Part shown: positions 1-10,509 of the stretch, piece by piece
How the letters are laid out: each line of letters opens with the position of its first letter
Position numbering within the stretch: position 1 is the stretch's first letter
Source: Cadophora sp. MPI-SDFR-AT-0126
Lineage: Eukaryota > Ascomycota > Leotiomycetes > Helotiales > Ploettnerulaceae
DNA: 64,000 bases
Assembly: GCA_020747065.1 (NCBI GenBank)
Contig: JAGMVK010000020.1
Coordinates: 310,001 to 374,000 of the forward strand
Direction of reading: 5' to 3'
Translations under genes and position numbers: made by a program
The notes under the pieces: generated by a model
The model's database searches: none
What the model was told of the DNA's origin: nothing
What the model saw: the letters and a program-made list of their open reading frames with translations, nothing else

Positions 1-747
1 CTGGTTGCACAGTCAGCATGTACTTCACACAGCTATTTCGGGATCAGAATCAGGAGTGAAGGATAGGCCCCGATCCCAGATCTATGTCATTACTAGGAGT
101 GTACATACTGGCTCATCCACGAATCGCTATGTCTATTCTTCATGTTTGTAATTTTCTCAAACATATCCAACATCAGCGTTGACAGTATCGTCGTATATTT
201 CGTGGCGTACTCAGGGGCCTGCAAAGCACTTGTCGTCATCCTTATTGCACTGCCGTACATCTCTCTTGCATGTACTAGTGCGGCATGTGAGCTCCTCTGA
301 TGGGACAGGAACGCTAGACTGACGGCATCGATGCTCTTCGTCAGGTGCTCTGGCGCATCGACAGGATTGTAGAACTTCACGAGGAAGTCCCACGTCCTTG
401 AAGCTTCGATGACATGGAAGCAAAAGAAGGCTTCTCTTGCTTGGAAGTCTAGAGACAGTGGAAAGTGCTGAACATCACCCACCGAAGTCGGAAGCGAACG
501 GCGAGAAATTGCTTTCTTCCGAATGTCATTGGTCTCGTTCCTTATGCGAAGCTTCTGAGTGTCTCGATATCCCGCACATACGACTCTGGCCCTGATGCAA
601 GAGCTACATGACAAGGGTAGTAGGTCGCACTGAAAGTGTCAGTCTATTAGCTCAAGGCCGGATCCAAGGGGATTAAGCAATCCGTACCTTCAGTCTCCGC
701 TCTCTGCATCTCTGACAAGCCTTCGAAAGTTTTCCACGATATGGCAT
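1..747 (-). CDS. Zn(II)2Cys6 fungal transcription factor, cut by window edge
   Basis: Nuclear DNA-binding regulator; target genes unknown. Exon 1 (747-688) starts at an ATG and encodes 20 residues ending in a CQRCRERRLK motif. An intron (687-630, GTACGG...TTTCAG) leads to exon 2 (629-109). Splicing gives a perfect zinc cluster, CX2CX6CX6CX2CX6C, followed by the usual CAGYRD-type linker. The zinc cluster forms only after splicing, which strongly supports this model. Exon 2 ends at a GTATGT donor at 108. A good branch point and a CAG acceptor lie at the extreme left of the window, so the rest of the regulatory domain is outside. About 190 residues are visible; the family is usually 400-600. The gene is divergent from the dehydrogenase at 1354 and could regulate it, which is inference from position only. 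Confidence 0.82.
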
Positions 748-1353
748 CGAGTCTCCTTCCGACTCATCTCAAATCATATTTTGTCTGTTGAGACGCGCAG
801 AATACAGTCAAACTTACCTCCAAAGTCCGAAGTGTCGATATCTCCTGCTGACTAATACGGAGCATCTCAATTGGATGGTCTATGATCAACGCTATTCTGA
901 TTCCAGCATACATTTCGACGCTAGCAATTCAGCCAATGAGGTCCTGGCCATCGAGCCATCTTCTCGGGCCAGCTCCAAAGTCACGTCTTCATATGTCCGT
1001 TTTGCAAAATGGTAATTTGGTTAGGAGTATGCCGTTTTAGGGCTACATTTCGACGCCAGTGGTTTTCTGGAGCCACCGTCGAATGGAGATTGTAAATGGT
1101 GGCGGAAATGAGGAAGGACGCGATTCTTGACTTCTTCTGTGTGGCCCCCGAGTTGTGTATAAAGGAAGCCATCCTCCACTTGCACTTTTCTAAGATTTAT
1201 AGCAGATATATCACGCCTCAACAACTCTCCAAAGCTTCTCTTCAAAGTACTAACACTAATTCCAACGCAAAACTGTCCATTTCCCACCTACCTTTCTCTT
1301 CAAACTCACAACGTCCATCTACGGCGTGTCTATCTGTCGCCCCGTTCATCACA
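748..1353. promoter_or_regulatory. Divergent intergenic promoter region (transcription factor / SDR)
   Basis: About 600 bp separate two divergent start codons. A TATAAAG box lies at 1158-1164, roughly 190 bp before the dehydrogenase ATG. A pyrimidine- and CA-rich leader follows it. Small ORFs here show no family resemblance and overlap on both strands. Confidence 0.5.
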
Positions 1354-2407
1354 ATGTCCTTCCCCTACAAACACGTCCTTCTCATCGGAGCCACATCCGG
1401 CATCGGCAAAGGCATGGCCGACCAACTCGCCCGCTCAGGCGTGAAAGTTACTGCCGTAGGCCGCAGGAAAGAGAGACTCGATGCCTTTGTGTCTGAACAT
1501 GGCTCGAAAGTCGCTGCCGCGGCGCCGTTAGATATTGGGGACATGGGCGGCATCGTGGAGTTTACTTCTAAGTAAGTCCAAGTTCACCAAATCACTGTCC
1601 AGCCTTTCTCTGTCTTGGAGCATTTTGAGAACGTTGACTGACATATTGTACTCCGCAGCATCATCAAGAAATCCCCAGACATCGACTGCCTCTTCCTCAA
1701 TGCAGGCGTACAAGGTCACTACGACGTCTCTGCACCTGAGACTATTGATTTGAAGAAGTTCAATGATGAGATGAGGATCAATTACACGAGTCTCGTTGCC
1801 CTCACTTTCGCGTTTTTGCCTTTCCTCAAGAAGAAAGCGGAGTCAAGACCTGCTTCTATTATTTTGTAAGACTTCTCCATGCGTCTCTCATACAGTCGAT
1901 TGTCTTTCCTTGACTGCAAGACACCTTGGAGGAACAGACAAGGAAATAAACGAGACTGACAACCCAATAGCACAGGGACACATCTCGCCGTCATCCCAGC
2001 CGCTACCCTACCAGCCTATTCAGCGTCTAAGGCAGCACTGAATGTCTTCACGCTGTGCTTGAGAGAGCAGTTGAAAGCATCCAGCAGCGCCGTCAAAGTC
2101 GTTGAGATCTACCCACCACCTGTACAAAGTACGTCTCTCTGCTTTCCCCCTCCTCCCCTGCTCATTTAACCCCTACTAATGCCTCACAGCCGAAATCCAC
2201 GACTACATGACTCCAGATATTGGGCGCAAATTGGGCATGCCGCTGCAAACGTTCACCGAACAAGCATATTCAGGCCTGGTATCAGGCAGTGATCAGATTA
2301 TCATTGGAGGCCCGGAACCGCGGGAGACGTTCTTGGAGGTTGTGGAGAAGAGGAGGGGGTTGATGGAGGGGCTTGCGGCGATGATGAGGAGGATGAGCGC
2401 GAAGTAG
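1354..2407 (+). CDS. Short-chain dehydrogenase/reductase (SDR)
   Basis: Probable cytosolic NAD(P)-dependent oxidoreductase of unknown substrate. Four exons (1354-1571, 1659-1865, 1971-2128, 2190-2407) join in frame to 266 residues, a normal length for classical SDRs. The N-terminus carries the Rossmann motif GATSGIGKG, followed by NAG (LNAGVQG) and the catalytic YSASK. A basic residue soon after the first strand (AVGRRKER) suggests NADP preference. The start is an ATG in a good context (CACAATG) directly before the Rossmann strand. At the place of the catalytic serine, 13 residues before the tyrosine, the sequence has threonine (TGTHLA instead of the usual SSGLA). Activity may be altered, or this may be a lineage trait. 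It resembles the DltE/YdfG-type oxidoreductases common in fungi. Confidence 0.85.
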
Positions 2408-3130
2408 GGGGAATGAGAGACCGCCAGAGCTCTCTGAGCGCAAATTGATTTCAATAGCATAACAAGCAACCGACACACCTTTTTGTTGCACGTCGCAATT
2501 CTGTATTTACAATTAGCACGCCCTGATTCTTTTTCTCTGAGTAATTGCAAGCAAAAAGCATGAGATCTTAGCAGTGGGTGGTCCAATGAGGTGATCTGCA
2601 AAAAATGCTGACTAAGTTGACTGTTCGCAGAAATTAGAGTTGGATGGAAAAGCAGGGAACGGATGGACCCTGAGTGAGTGACACGCAACTTTGCATCACC
2701 AGTTGACACGATGCTCCGTGACTCGTCAGATGTTCCGTTATGTGAAAAGGCATATGAGATCGCATGCTGGGATGATAACCTCCCTGCACGTCTGATTTAT
2801 CGGTTCAATTGTTTCATTTTATTTTATGGACAGATTTTTTTCATATAAGTAGACTTTGAGTTCATCATGTCTCTCTCCCCCCTCGTCCGGTCTCAGAGAG
2901 CCTCATGATCGCTGCGCCTCATTTCGGCTCTGAGTCTGGCGAGAGTCGGGTCTGGAGATCAGAAGTGGAGGAAAAGGATCCATGATCGAACAATGACGTA
3001 AAGATCCATCACTACGCGATCCATGGTGACGCTTCCTCTCTCCACTTAGAACTTGAGCCAAAACGCCAAAGGCAGAGCCAAAAGCAACCGATGTCAAAGC
3101 CAACCTAAACTTAACTAAACAACCCAAGCT

Positions 3131-3163
3131 TCCAAGTCCAAGTCCAAGTCCAAGTCCAAGTCC
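3131..3163 (+). repeat. Hexanucleotide microsatellite (TCCAAG)5
   Basis: Five perfect TCCAAG copies are followed by a partial copy. Read on the minus strand it makes a Gly-Leu repeat in an otherwise meaningless open frame. Confidence 0.95.
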
Positions 3164-3630
3164 ACGAGCGAACAACAATTGGGAGGGAAAGACAGGAAGC
3201 AAGGCCGGCCAGATTCATCCGGTACACGTGACTAGCTTAAATTCTTTCCTACCAAGCCTAGAACATCCTAGAGCTGTCTCGATGGAGGAACGTGATTTAA
3301 TGCTTGACGAATGGGCTCTTCTCAAATGTTCTGGTCCCAAGGCTAAGCCGATTAGGCCTCACGCTAAGAGCAACAGCCGAGTGCTGCATCGTCATCGCTG
3401 CACCACCAAAGAGGTCAAGGGCTCTCCCAGCTAACGACCGACTAAATCAACAGGTAATCTGCCTTTATTTACCCCAGTCCCAGGCGTCCATCTAATTCCC
3501 AACCTCTTCTGTTGTTCTCTTCTCGTTTCAAGTCATCGAATAATAAACAGACAACCCCGCGACGAGTATCACCAGTGCCTCGGACCAGCCACGACAAGGT
3601 ATGTTGGAGAATGCGTTTGTGTTTTGCAGC

Positions 3631-3646
3631 GACCGACCGACCGACC
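3631..3646 (+). repeat. Tetranucleotide repeat (GACC)4
   Basis: Four perfect GACC copies lie in the probable leader of the SUR7-family gene. Confidence 0.9.
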
Positions 3647-3846
3647 TTCCCTAGCTTTGGGCATCAGCCGAGAAACAGAGCTCCCCTCTCAACCCATTAA
3701 CTTCGCACACCGTGTTTCGCGATTGTTTATGCTAACTTCTACTTCTTTTAAAGGCAGGTTGACCCCGGATCCAATTCTCGAATACACGACTCGACTCTCT
3801 ATTACAATAATCTACCCGTAATCTCCTACCTACATAACCCTTCGCA

Positions 3847-4869
3847 ATGGCTGGAGGTGGTCTTCGTAAGCTCCCCCCGAACCTGGCAGATGCACTGGAT
3901 TGAATTGGAGCGCCTTGGTGCTGGATACGGTGCAGTGTATTGCAGTGCAGATGCTGATTTGGTCTAAAGGCGGTGCCTTGGGCATTGCGTCCCTCGTCCT
4001 CATCGGAGGCGCTCTCGTATTGATGTTCTTCGTCGTCCTCAGCGGAGTAAAGGATACGACACCCCTCAACAAATCGTGGTTCCTCAAAGCCGATACCTCG
4101 TCCTTCCCTGGATCCGGGCGCGCGGTGTCGTATTGGACATACTGGAAGATTTGCGCCAATGGCGGAGGGGACTGCGGAAGTACGGTTCCAGATCTGCCAT
4201 TTGGAGCTGCTTGGGTTGGCGGTTCACAGGGCGTGCCAGCTGGATTGGTTGGGTACGTTTTAAAGCATCAATGTGTTACTTGGGGATAGTGGCTAATTTG
4301 GTTACAGCTCTCATTACAAGGGTACAACCAGCGCCTACTACTACTACATGTGGAGATTTGGCTGGGTTTTCTACCTCATTTCCATCGTCCTGACAGGCTT
4401 CACCTTCCTCTTGAGTCTGCTTGCTCCTTGCAGTCGCCTCGCATCCGGATTGTCTGGGACGTTCCTAGCATTCTCTCTCTTCTGGTTCTCCCTCGCAGCT
4501 GCATTGATGACGTAAGTACTCTCTGAATTCCACCTCTGACCATCTGTTTCTTCCTACATTCTAACATCCCCCAGCGTCACGTTCGTCAAAGCCCGCGACG
4601 AGTTCCGCGACGCAGGTATCAGCGCCTCTATCGGCCGCTACGCATTCGGCTTCACCTGGGGTGCCTGGGCCGCTATGTTCATCGCGACCATCTTCCTCTT
4701 CATGGGCTGTGGAGTCAGCCGCAAGGGCGACGACCACGTCCGCAGCACCAAGCGAAGCGGTGGTGGTTTCGGGAATATCCCATTCTTCAGACGTCAACGC
4801 AGCAAACGTTCCAACCGCGGATCGTTTATCGACACCGAGAGCCAGCGCCGCGTCAAGGAAGAATACTAA
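3847..4869 (+). CDS. SUR7/PalI family plasma-membrane protein
   Basis: Four-transmembrane claudin-like protein of the fungal cell cortex. The family (Sur7, PalI/Rim9) acts in eisosomes, wall integrity or pH sensing. Exons 3847-3865, 3946-4252, 4308-4511 and 4575-4869 join to 274 residues. Exon 1 is only 19 nt; its ATG sits in CGCAATG and the splice is in phase. Helices are visible at about residues 16-40, at FYLISIVLTGFTFLLSLL, at GTFLAFSLFWFSLAAALM and at FTWGAWAAMFIATIFLFM. The extracellular loop has W-x(4)-C-x(6)-C, the pattern of this family. The cytoplasmic tail is basic and Ser/Arg-rich. The exact subgroup (Sur7 versus PalI) cannot be fixed by eye. Confidence 0.85.
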
Positions 4870-5716
4870 ACTCGCTTCCCCGAAATTGATTCGTGGATGC
4901 AGAGTTGAGTTGGTTGATCGTTGCGATAGAGAAGTGGTGGGCGAATGGTGCAGATGTGACATCGATATGAATGAATACCCACGGCCGTCCAACTATTTAC
5001 ACTGCCGACATGGAGTTCAAGCGGACATTTTGGAGAAAAACATTGGTCATTTGAAATGAATGATTGGATGACGAATTGGGGGGAGTTGTATCGGACTGCA
5101 TGGAGGGATGGATTTTAGGTGACGTGTCGCAACTTTGTACATTAATCTCGCGTTGGAGTCATTTCTTCTCTCTTTCTCGAGAGGGGGTCACGCAATGCGA
5201 TGCGATGCGACGCGATATGTGCTTTGCTTGCGCTGACCTACATTTTGGAAGGACGAAAGAAGAATACTTAATGTCTATAATACTTGAAAAAAAAAATAAT
5301 GCTGACAGTTCATTGATTTCCTCTTCTCCCATTCACTTATTGCATTTCACTTCTAGGGAAACAAATCCTTCCCAGTTCAGTGCCCTCTATTCCCTTCCAT
5401 CCCGTTGATTATCCCCAGCAACCCAACAACCCTACTATTCCTTTAACTCGAGGCTTGAAAGTGGTAGCTGTTAAAGTAGGATGTTTTGTTTTGGCTTATT
5501 TTATTTGTTTGTTCTCGACTTGTTTACGCAGGGGAAGGACCTAAGCGAGGGCGGCGACATAACGAGTTGGTTGAGCTGGGGACAGGTGGAAGAATTCTTA
5601 CGTGGGACCGTGGCTGAAGACCAGATAATTTTTTTCACAAGAAAATCTTTCATGTCAACTTCTGAGCATCGATCTACTGACGGAGGACTTCAGTTCTTCA
5701 TGCCGAGACTCTGGCA
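4870..5716. other. Convergent 3' regions, no gene seen
   Basis: Lies between the ends of the SUR7-family gene (+) and family copy A (-). A GCGATGC-like simple stretch occurs near 5196-5217. Open frames are short and unsupported. Confidence 0.5.
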
Positions 5717-6444
5717 TCACCCTCCCCGACAGCATCCTCGAGCAATCGCCCAGAGCTCACGCGCGTAGTCCAAGATCCACTTCTGCAGCTCAATCCTCGG
5801 CTCAGACTCCTCCTCCCAAAATTGTACATCCTCTCCGATGCTCAAGCTTTCCATCTTCCACTCCGTGTTCGGCTCCAACCACCGCTGTGCCGCACTTTCA
5901 TAGAACTTTCCATTCGCTACCACCCATCGCTCTTCCATACCAATATCCATATCCATCTTCGCACTATTAGATTCACTAATCTCTTTCAAGATAAAATTGA
6001 AGTGCAGCGGGAAGTATGTCTGTACAAAATAGTTCCTCTCCCTGTTGCTCGATAGCTTAGAGGCATGTCGGAACAGCAATTCCGCAAGAGCGATGCCTTC
6101 CTCAACCGGATTGGTGAGGAAGTGTGTGTTGCGTGTCCAGGATTTCTCGGTGGCTATGATAGAGAGGAGGAGGGTGTGTTCGCCGGGCGTGAGATCGAAG
6201 TTGCCAGCCCTAATGAGATGGTGGGTATGGGTAGCGTGGCGGGTGAGGATGAGGGAATGCTGAGTGAGAAAATGTGAGAATTTGAGTTTGTGGTTGTTGA
6301 AGGAGATGGTTTATAAATAGGGAGGCTAAGGGAAGGGAGGGGAGGACTTGAACTTACGAGTTCGAGTAGCTTTTCGAAGTATTCGGTAGCTTGAGGTTCG
6401 GTTAAGACATTGCAGGTTCTGGGGTGGGCTTGGGGGAGGGCCAT
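5717..6444 (-). CDS. Unknown small protein, copy A of a local paralogous family
   Basis: I do not recognise a characterised family. Exon 1 (6444-6358, 29 codons) ends in phase 0 with LLEL before a GTAAGT donor. Exon 2 (6259-5717) follows an ACTCAG acceptor. Together they give 209 residues. Visible marks are an amphipathic start (TEPQATEYFEKLLEL), a His-rich stretch (RHATHTHHLIRAG), a hydrophobic strand (HTLLLSII), the motif EEGIALAELLFRHASKL, and a Trp/Glu-rich end. No signal peptide or membrane helix is seen. Copies B, C and D on the same strand share the first-exon pattern, the phase-0 intron position and the EG-x(3)-G-x-LLxxHxS block, so the gene structure is supported by comparison. This is the only copy that looks intact. 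Confidence 0.68.
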
Positions 6445-7023
6445 TTCGGTGCTTGCGGGAAGGAGAGTTTTGGGCTTTTGGGTTTGAGATGTTGATGAGA
6501 AATTGATATTAGGTTTAAATAGTCTATTGTGGGATAAGTAGGAGAAGGAGTGGATTTAAACTGGCAATTTTCGAGTAGACCGATGTTGATGTGGGTTGAA
6601 ATCAATAGGTGAATTGAGCTCGCGCAAGCTTTTCTTCTCTCGGCCTCCAGGCTCCAGAGATTGGTCGGGCATGCAATAGAGTCGCAATCATATGAAAAAT
6701 GCTGCGGAAAAGAGGAGGTAAGGCTCTCGAAGAGGTAGTCAGACACAGCCTCTCCAGCTGGTGATCGGCTCAGTCAACATAAATTGATCTGAACTTCACA
6801 TCTTCAACCGCGGTGAAAGCGTGTTGTTTGGCATGTTATCACTTTATGAGCACCTGCGAGTATTCTGGCAGACACTCCCCTCCCCCAAGTGTCAACGTCA
6901 ACGTGTGAAGTTCTTCCTCCCAAAAGAAACCCCATCATGCTCGCGAAGAACCATCCAAAAATCAACGCCCAGAAGTCCACAATCCCCAATCACCTCATCT
7001 CAGCACCTCCAAAGTCCTCTCTC
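6445..7023. other. Intergenic region between copies A and B
   Basis: Holds the promoter of copy A (minus strand) and the 3' end of copy B. I see no coding region. Confidence 0.4.
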
Positions 7024-7563
7024 CTAGCCCATTCTCTCCTCTGAAGCACCAAGCAACTCCCGAAACCTCACCCCAACACTTTCAGTAATCGACCTAACCA
7101 CCATCTCCAGCCTCTCCTACCCATCCTCCCTCATCCTTCCTATATACACCTCCCAGTTCAACATCCCCTTCAACCTCTCCGGGAAATAAGACAAACTGTA
7201 ATACTCCTCATCATCGGCGTCCATCTTGGAGGTGTGATGGAAGAGGACTTCGCCGAGACGGCTGCCTTCGCCGATTGGGTCGCCGTGATGAGGCCAGCGG
7301 CGTTCGGTGTTGAGGATGGAGGTGCTGAGGATGAGTATGGTGTTGTGGAGGTGGAAGGATAGGTGGAGCTACTTGAAGCGGCGCTGTAGTGGATTGGAAT
7401 GTTAGTTTAGTTTAGGGGGATAGGTTTAGGGATGGGTATGGGGGCTGGGACTGACCACTTCGATCAGGTTTTTGAAGTATTCGATTGCTTGATCTTCTGT
7501 CATGACTTGGCAGGTAGGAATCGGCATGTTGTTTGTTGACCTCTCTTTGCTGTCTTCTGCCAT
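7024..7563 (-). pseudogene. Copy B of the unknown family, with premature stop codons
   Basis: Exon 1 (7563-7456, 36 codons) contains TEDQAIEYFKNLIEV, matching copy A, and ends in phase 0 at a GTCAGT donor. The CTACAG acceptor at about 7385 leads to a TAG after four codons. An alternative AAGTAG acceptor puts exon 2 at 7368 and avoids that stop. The frame then keeps the family block (EGSRLGEVLFHHTSKM, then YFPERL) until a TAG at 7119-7117, giving about 119 residues. After this stop the same frame still resembles copy A and runs on to a TAG at 7026-7024. So the second stop most likely truncates a formerly longer gene. It may still make a short protein. Confidence 0.6.
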
Positions 7564-8721
7564 GTTGAAGTGAAGATTTGGTATTGAGAGACGCGAATTG
7601 GTAGGGTTGTCGGATGTGGAGCTATTGTTTATTGTCTTGCATGGGATGGTTTTGATCGATTTTATATTCAGGAACATTGTTTGAACCCAGGCCAAGATGG
7701 AGAAATATTCACAAATAGCATATCGATTTGTCGTGAATTCAGTTTAAGTTAATGCTCGGGCTCAATTGACATACACATTGAATTAGCTCCTATCTACAAT
7801 TGAAATAGTCTTTTTGGAATCGTTACTCGTCCCAGCACTTTCAACTTGGAAGTGAGGAAAGACGTAAGATTGTCACTACTTCAAAGTTCTTGTCCATCCA
7901 CAGATCACTTCAAGATTTCACGCTAGTTGTGTAGAATAATTTGAGCTGTGGGCTACAACTTTCAAGTCGAGACCAATGATTTTCAGTATGGAAATCCCAA
8001 AATGATGTTAGACCCATCATAAGAACGAAACCGATGTGTTTGAACATAGACAGGGTAGGAAGAACTGCCAAATATACACATTTAGCAGTACAGCGCTATC
8101 TGGTCGCCATTCCATCTGGACTCATGAGAGACCACCTCGTCTTGTCTGCCATGGAATTTCTCATGGAAGATTCCAGGAGAAGGAACAGCAGGAAAAGAGG
8201 GCATGAGACCTTGCAAATACCTTGTGCAGTATTGATGCATAGTGATAGGCCTGGATCAAAGCCGGGTTTGAAAGAACAATGAAGTATCTGAAGCATAGAC
8301 TTGTTCATACACTTCAAAGAAAGTGCTGTCATGCGATGCCGACATGAGGAAAGGTGGAACAATCTGAATTGGGTCATGCAAGCAAATCAATGAAACCTGG
8401 TCCTGTGTCAAGATCAGTTTCGTGGTGACAGCTTGAAAGGGAAACCATTCAGAGAGTCTGAAGCAACGGTCGCCCTCCTTTCGCCAAAGTTCCGGCAGTA
8501 AGAACAAAGCTTCTTCGCCATTTAGAAACATCACTTGTCATCTCATTCATCCTGAACAATAATCGGACTCAACTGATAAGTCCACAAACCGGAGGCCAGA
8601 TCTGTCATCGCAAATAAATTTCGAAGAAGCAGCCTGGTTGGCCAGCATACGGAACCCTTCGTCCCGAAGCCCAAAAGCGTTGCATGTCAACAACACTCTT
8701 GATCCTACCGACCATCATTCG
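7564..8721. other. Intergenic region, no firm gene
   Basis: Promoter of copy B (minus) and upstream region of the coiled-coil ORF (plus). A minus-strand ATG frame at 8531-8256 of about 91 codons reads like ordinary protein, but it has no recognisable motif or partner exon, so I do not call it. Confidence 0.4.
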
Positions 8722-9441
8722 ATGCCCAAGAGTCTTCGAGTGAGAAAGGACCAAAAGAATCTTCAAGAATCAAGTAAGCTCAAGTTGGCTTTTAGGAGGA
8801 GTAGAGCCTCGCAGATCGATCCTTTCGTGGACGTCATGGCCTCTGGTTTGACTCAACCGAAGCAAGAACTAGCCGTGGCGGAAGAGATCATCGTAGGTCT
8901 TCGAAGAGGGCTGTCGGATCTGGACGATCACTTCTCAAGATTGATCTCCGACATGAAGCGAAAATTGACAGAGATAAAGTCGGCTCAGACTGCACCGTCT
9001 CGCTCAAATCCAAACGTTTCACCCCTTCGCCAAACAGTGGATGATTTGATTGCACATGTAAATCAGCAGACGATTCGAATTATGGAGCTGGAGAATCACG
9101 AGAGCAACAATGACAAGCTGCGATCCGTACTGGATGAGCTTGATCGGCTGAAGGCTACTCACGTTCGTGTGGTGGCGGAGAGGGAATGGTATCGTGCCAA
9201 AACTCAACGATGCTTGGAGGTGCTAGGAGCCGTAGAGTCGTCACGATCCGAAATCCATGACTGTGTTCGAGGAATTGGCAGCTTCTACATAGAGCACTGC
9301 AATCGGCTGTCGAGGCAACTGGAGCAGATTTGGGAAAGCGATAAGGAGCTTCAGGAAGACTTACGGCAGGCGAGATTGGAATTTTCCGACATTAAGAAGA
9401 GTTGTGATAACTTGGCAGCTGAGGAAATGGCGGAAGATTGA
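8722..9441 (+). CDS. Hypothetical coiled-coil protein
   Basis: An open frame with an ATG at 8722 gives 239 residues. The frame stays open upstream to about 8638 without another ATG, so a 5' exon is possible. The first 50 residues are basic and Ser/Arg-rich. From about residue 60 to the end, heptad-like patterns of Leu/Ile with many Glu, Arg and Gln predict long coiled coils (for example LRSVLDELDRLKATH and LEQIWESDKELQEDLRQAR). No catalytic motif, signal peptide or membrane segment is seen. It lies inside the accessory block with the unknown gene family. I assign no function; structural or scaffold roles are only a guess from composition. Confidence 0.6.
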   Translation: MPKSLRVRKDQKNLQESSKLKLAFRRSRASQIDPFVDVMASGLTQPKQELAVAEEIIVGLRRGLSDLDDHFSRLISDMKRKLTEIKSAQTAPSRSNPNVSPLRQTVDDLIAHVNQQTIRIMELENHESNNDKLRSVLDELDRLKATHVRVVAEREWYRAKTQRCLEVLGAVESSRSEIHDCVRGIGSFYIEHCNRLSRQLEQIWESDKELQEDLRQARLEFSDIKKSCDNLAAEEMAED

Positions 9442-10509
9442 TGGTTGCTCTTCGATTTAGTGAATGCATAATCACGTCGACAGTCCAGCTACATCGTTCA
9501 GATACTTCCACAATCCATCATACAATCGGAAGTTGGATCAGCACGGTTTCCTTAAAATAATATGATTGATAGGCGCTGAAGTCAGCTCAAATTCCGATCT
9601 TGAAGACCGGATGTGCCCGACCCGTGCCTTGTTGTTTCCCCCTCAGCGAACTGGATGAGAAACGACCGTTGTGAGACATCCCCTCCAATCCTTCTGACGT
9701 CGATCAGCAGCTCTTGAGATTGGAAACGCAAAGATTGAATGGAACTGGTCTTCTGGCTGATTTTACTCTGCATGTATGCGTCCTTCAAACACATTGAGAT
9801 AATTGAGCCATAAATCAAACAGTCCATATGCCCTTTCGCTTACACAAATCACTTTCTCATCTACACTGCTTACAGCCGCATGGCTACGAACACCGTTCAA
9901 GTGTTCAGAAGAATTTCAAATCTTATCTGATACTGAGCAAAGGAAAGTGTGGAGCCGCTGAAGATCCTTCCCCATCCCCGGTAAATCCTCCGGCTCCGGG
10001 ACAAGTTTAATTGGGAACGAACTTTCTTCCCCACCACAATCTACCACTTTCTTGAAGGACATGTAGACTATATTGTGTCAAATAAGACTCAGCCAATACT
10101 CTCACAAATATCTTCAGATTTCGAGTCGAATCTGCACGTCTGATGGAATATTATCGACTTATCTTCAGCTAGTCATCCCCAAAAGAGTGTTTTGGTCTGG
10201 CGAATCCATTTCGCTTATTGGTGCGCTTGGCCCCTGGACCCAGCAGGATGGAAACCCCAACCCGTACCCTGTTGTTTAATGTTTGACGCTTGTTCCCTGT
10301 AATCTCCTCGTCCCCACTGATAATGGAGTATCGTCAGCTGTTCTTATATCTGCACATGCTCCGCCGTGGCAGACTGAGATTTCGATTTCTTTGTTTTCGA
10401 GATGTCTACATTCTTTTGACCTCTGGTTGCTCGTTCCCATTTCAACTTCCGCTTTTCAATTCAGTCGCTCTTTTTCCAGTCACTCTTTCTGTAGCCATTC
10501 CTCAACAAA
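9442..10509. other. Intergenic region, no gene seen
   Basis: Upstream region of the alginate-lyase-like gene. The last 120 bp are C/T-rich, as in a transcribed fungal leader. A minus-strand 81-codon frame (9827-9582) has no recognisable feature. Confidence 0.45.

Larger units (their letters stand above)
2408..3846. other. Intergenic region, no gene seen
   Basis: Holds the dehydrogenase 3' end and the long leader of the SUR7 gene. Open frames on both strands are low-complexity or overlap each other. Two short tandem repeats are listed separately. The last 300 bp are C/T-rich and look like transcribed leader. Confidence 0.5.

Noticed and set aside
2903..3202. Minus-strand frame with a Gly-Leu repeat
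   Set aside because: The repeat comes only from the TCCAAG microsatellite read backwards, and the rest has no coding character.
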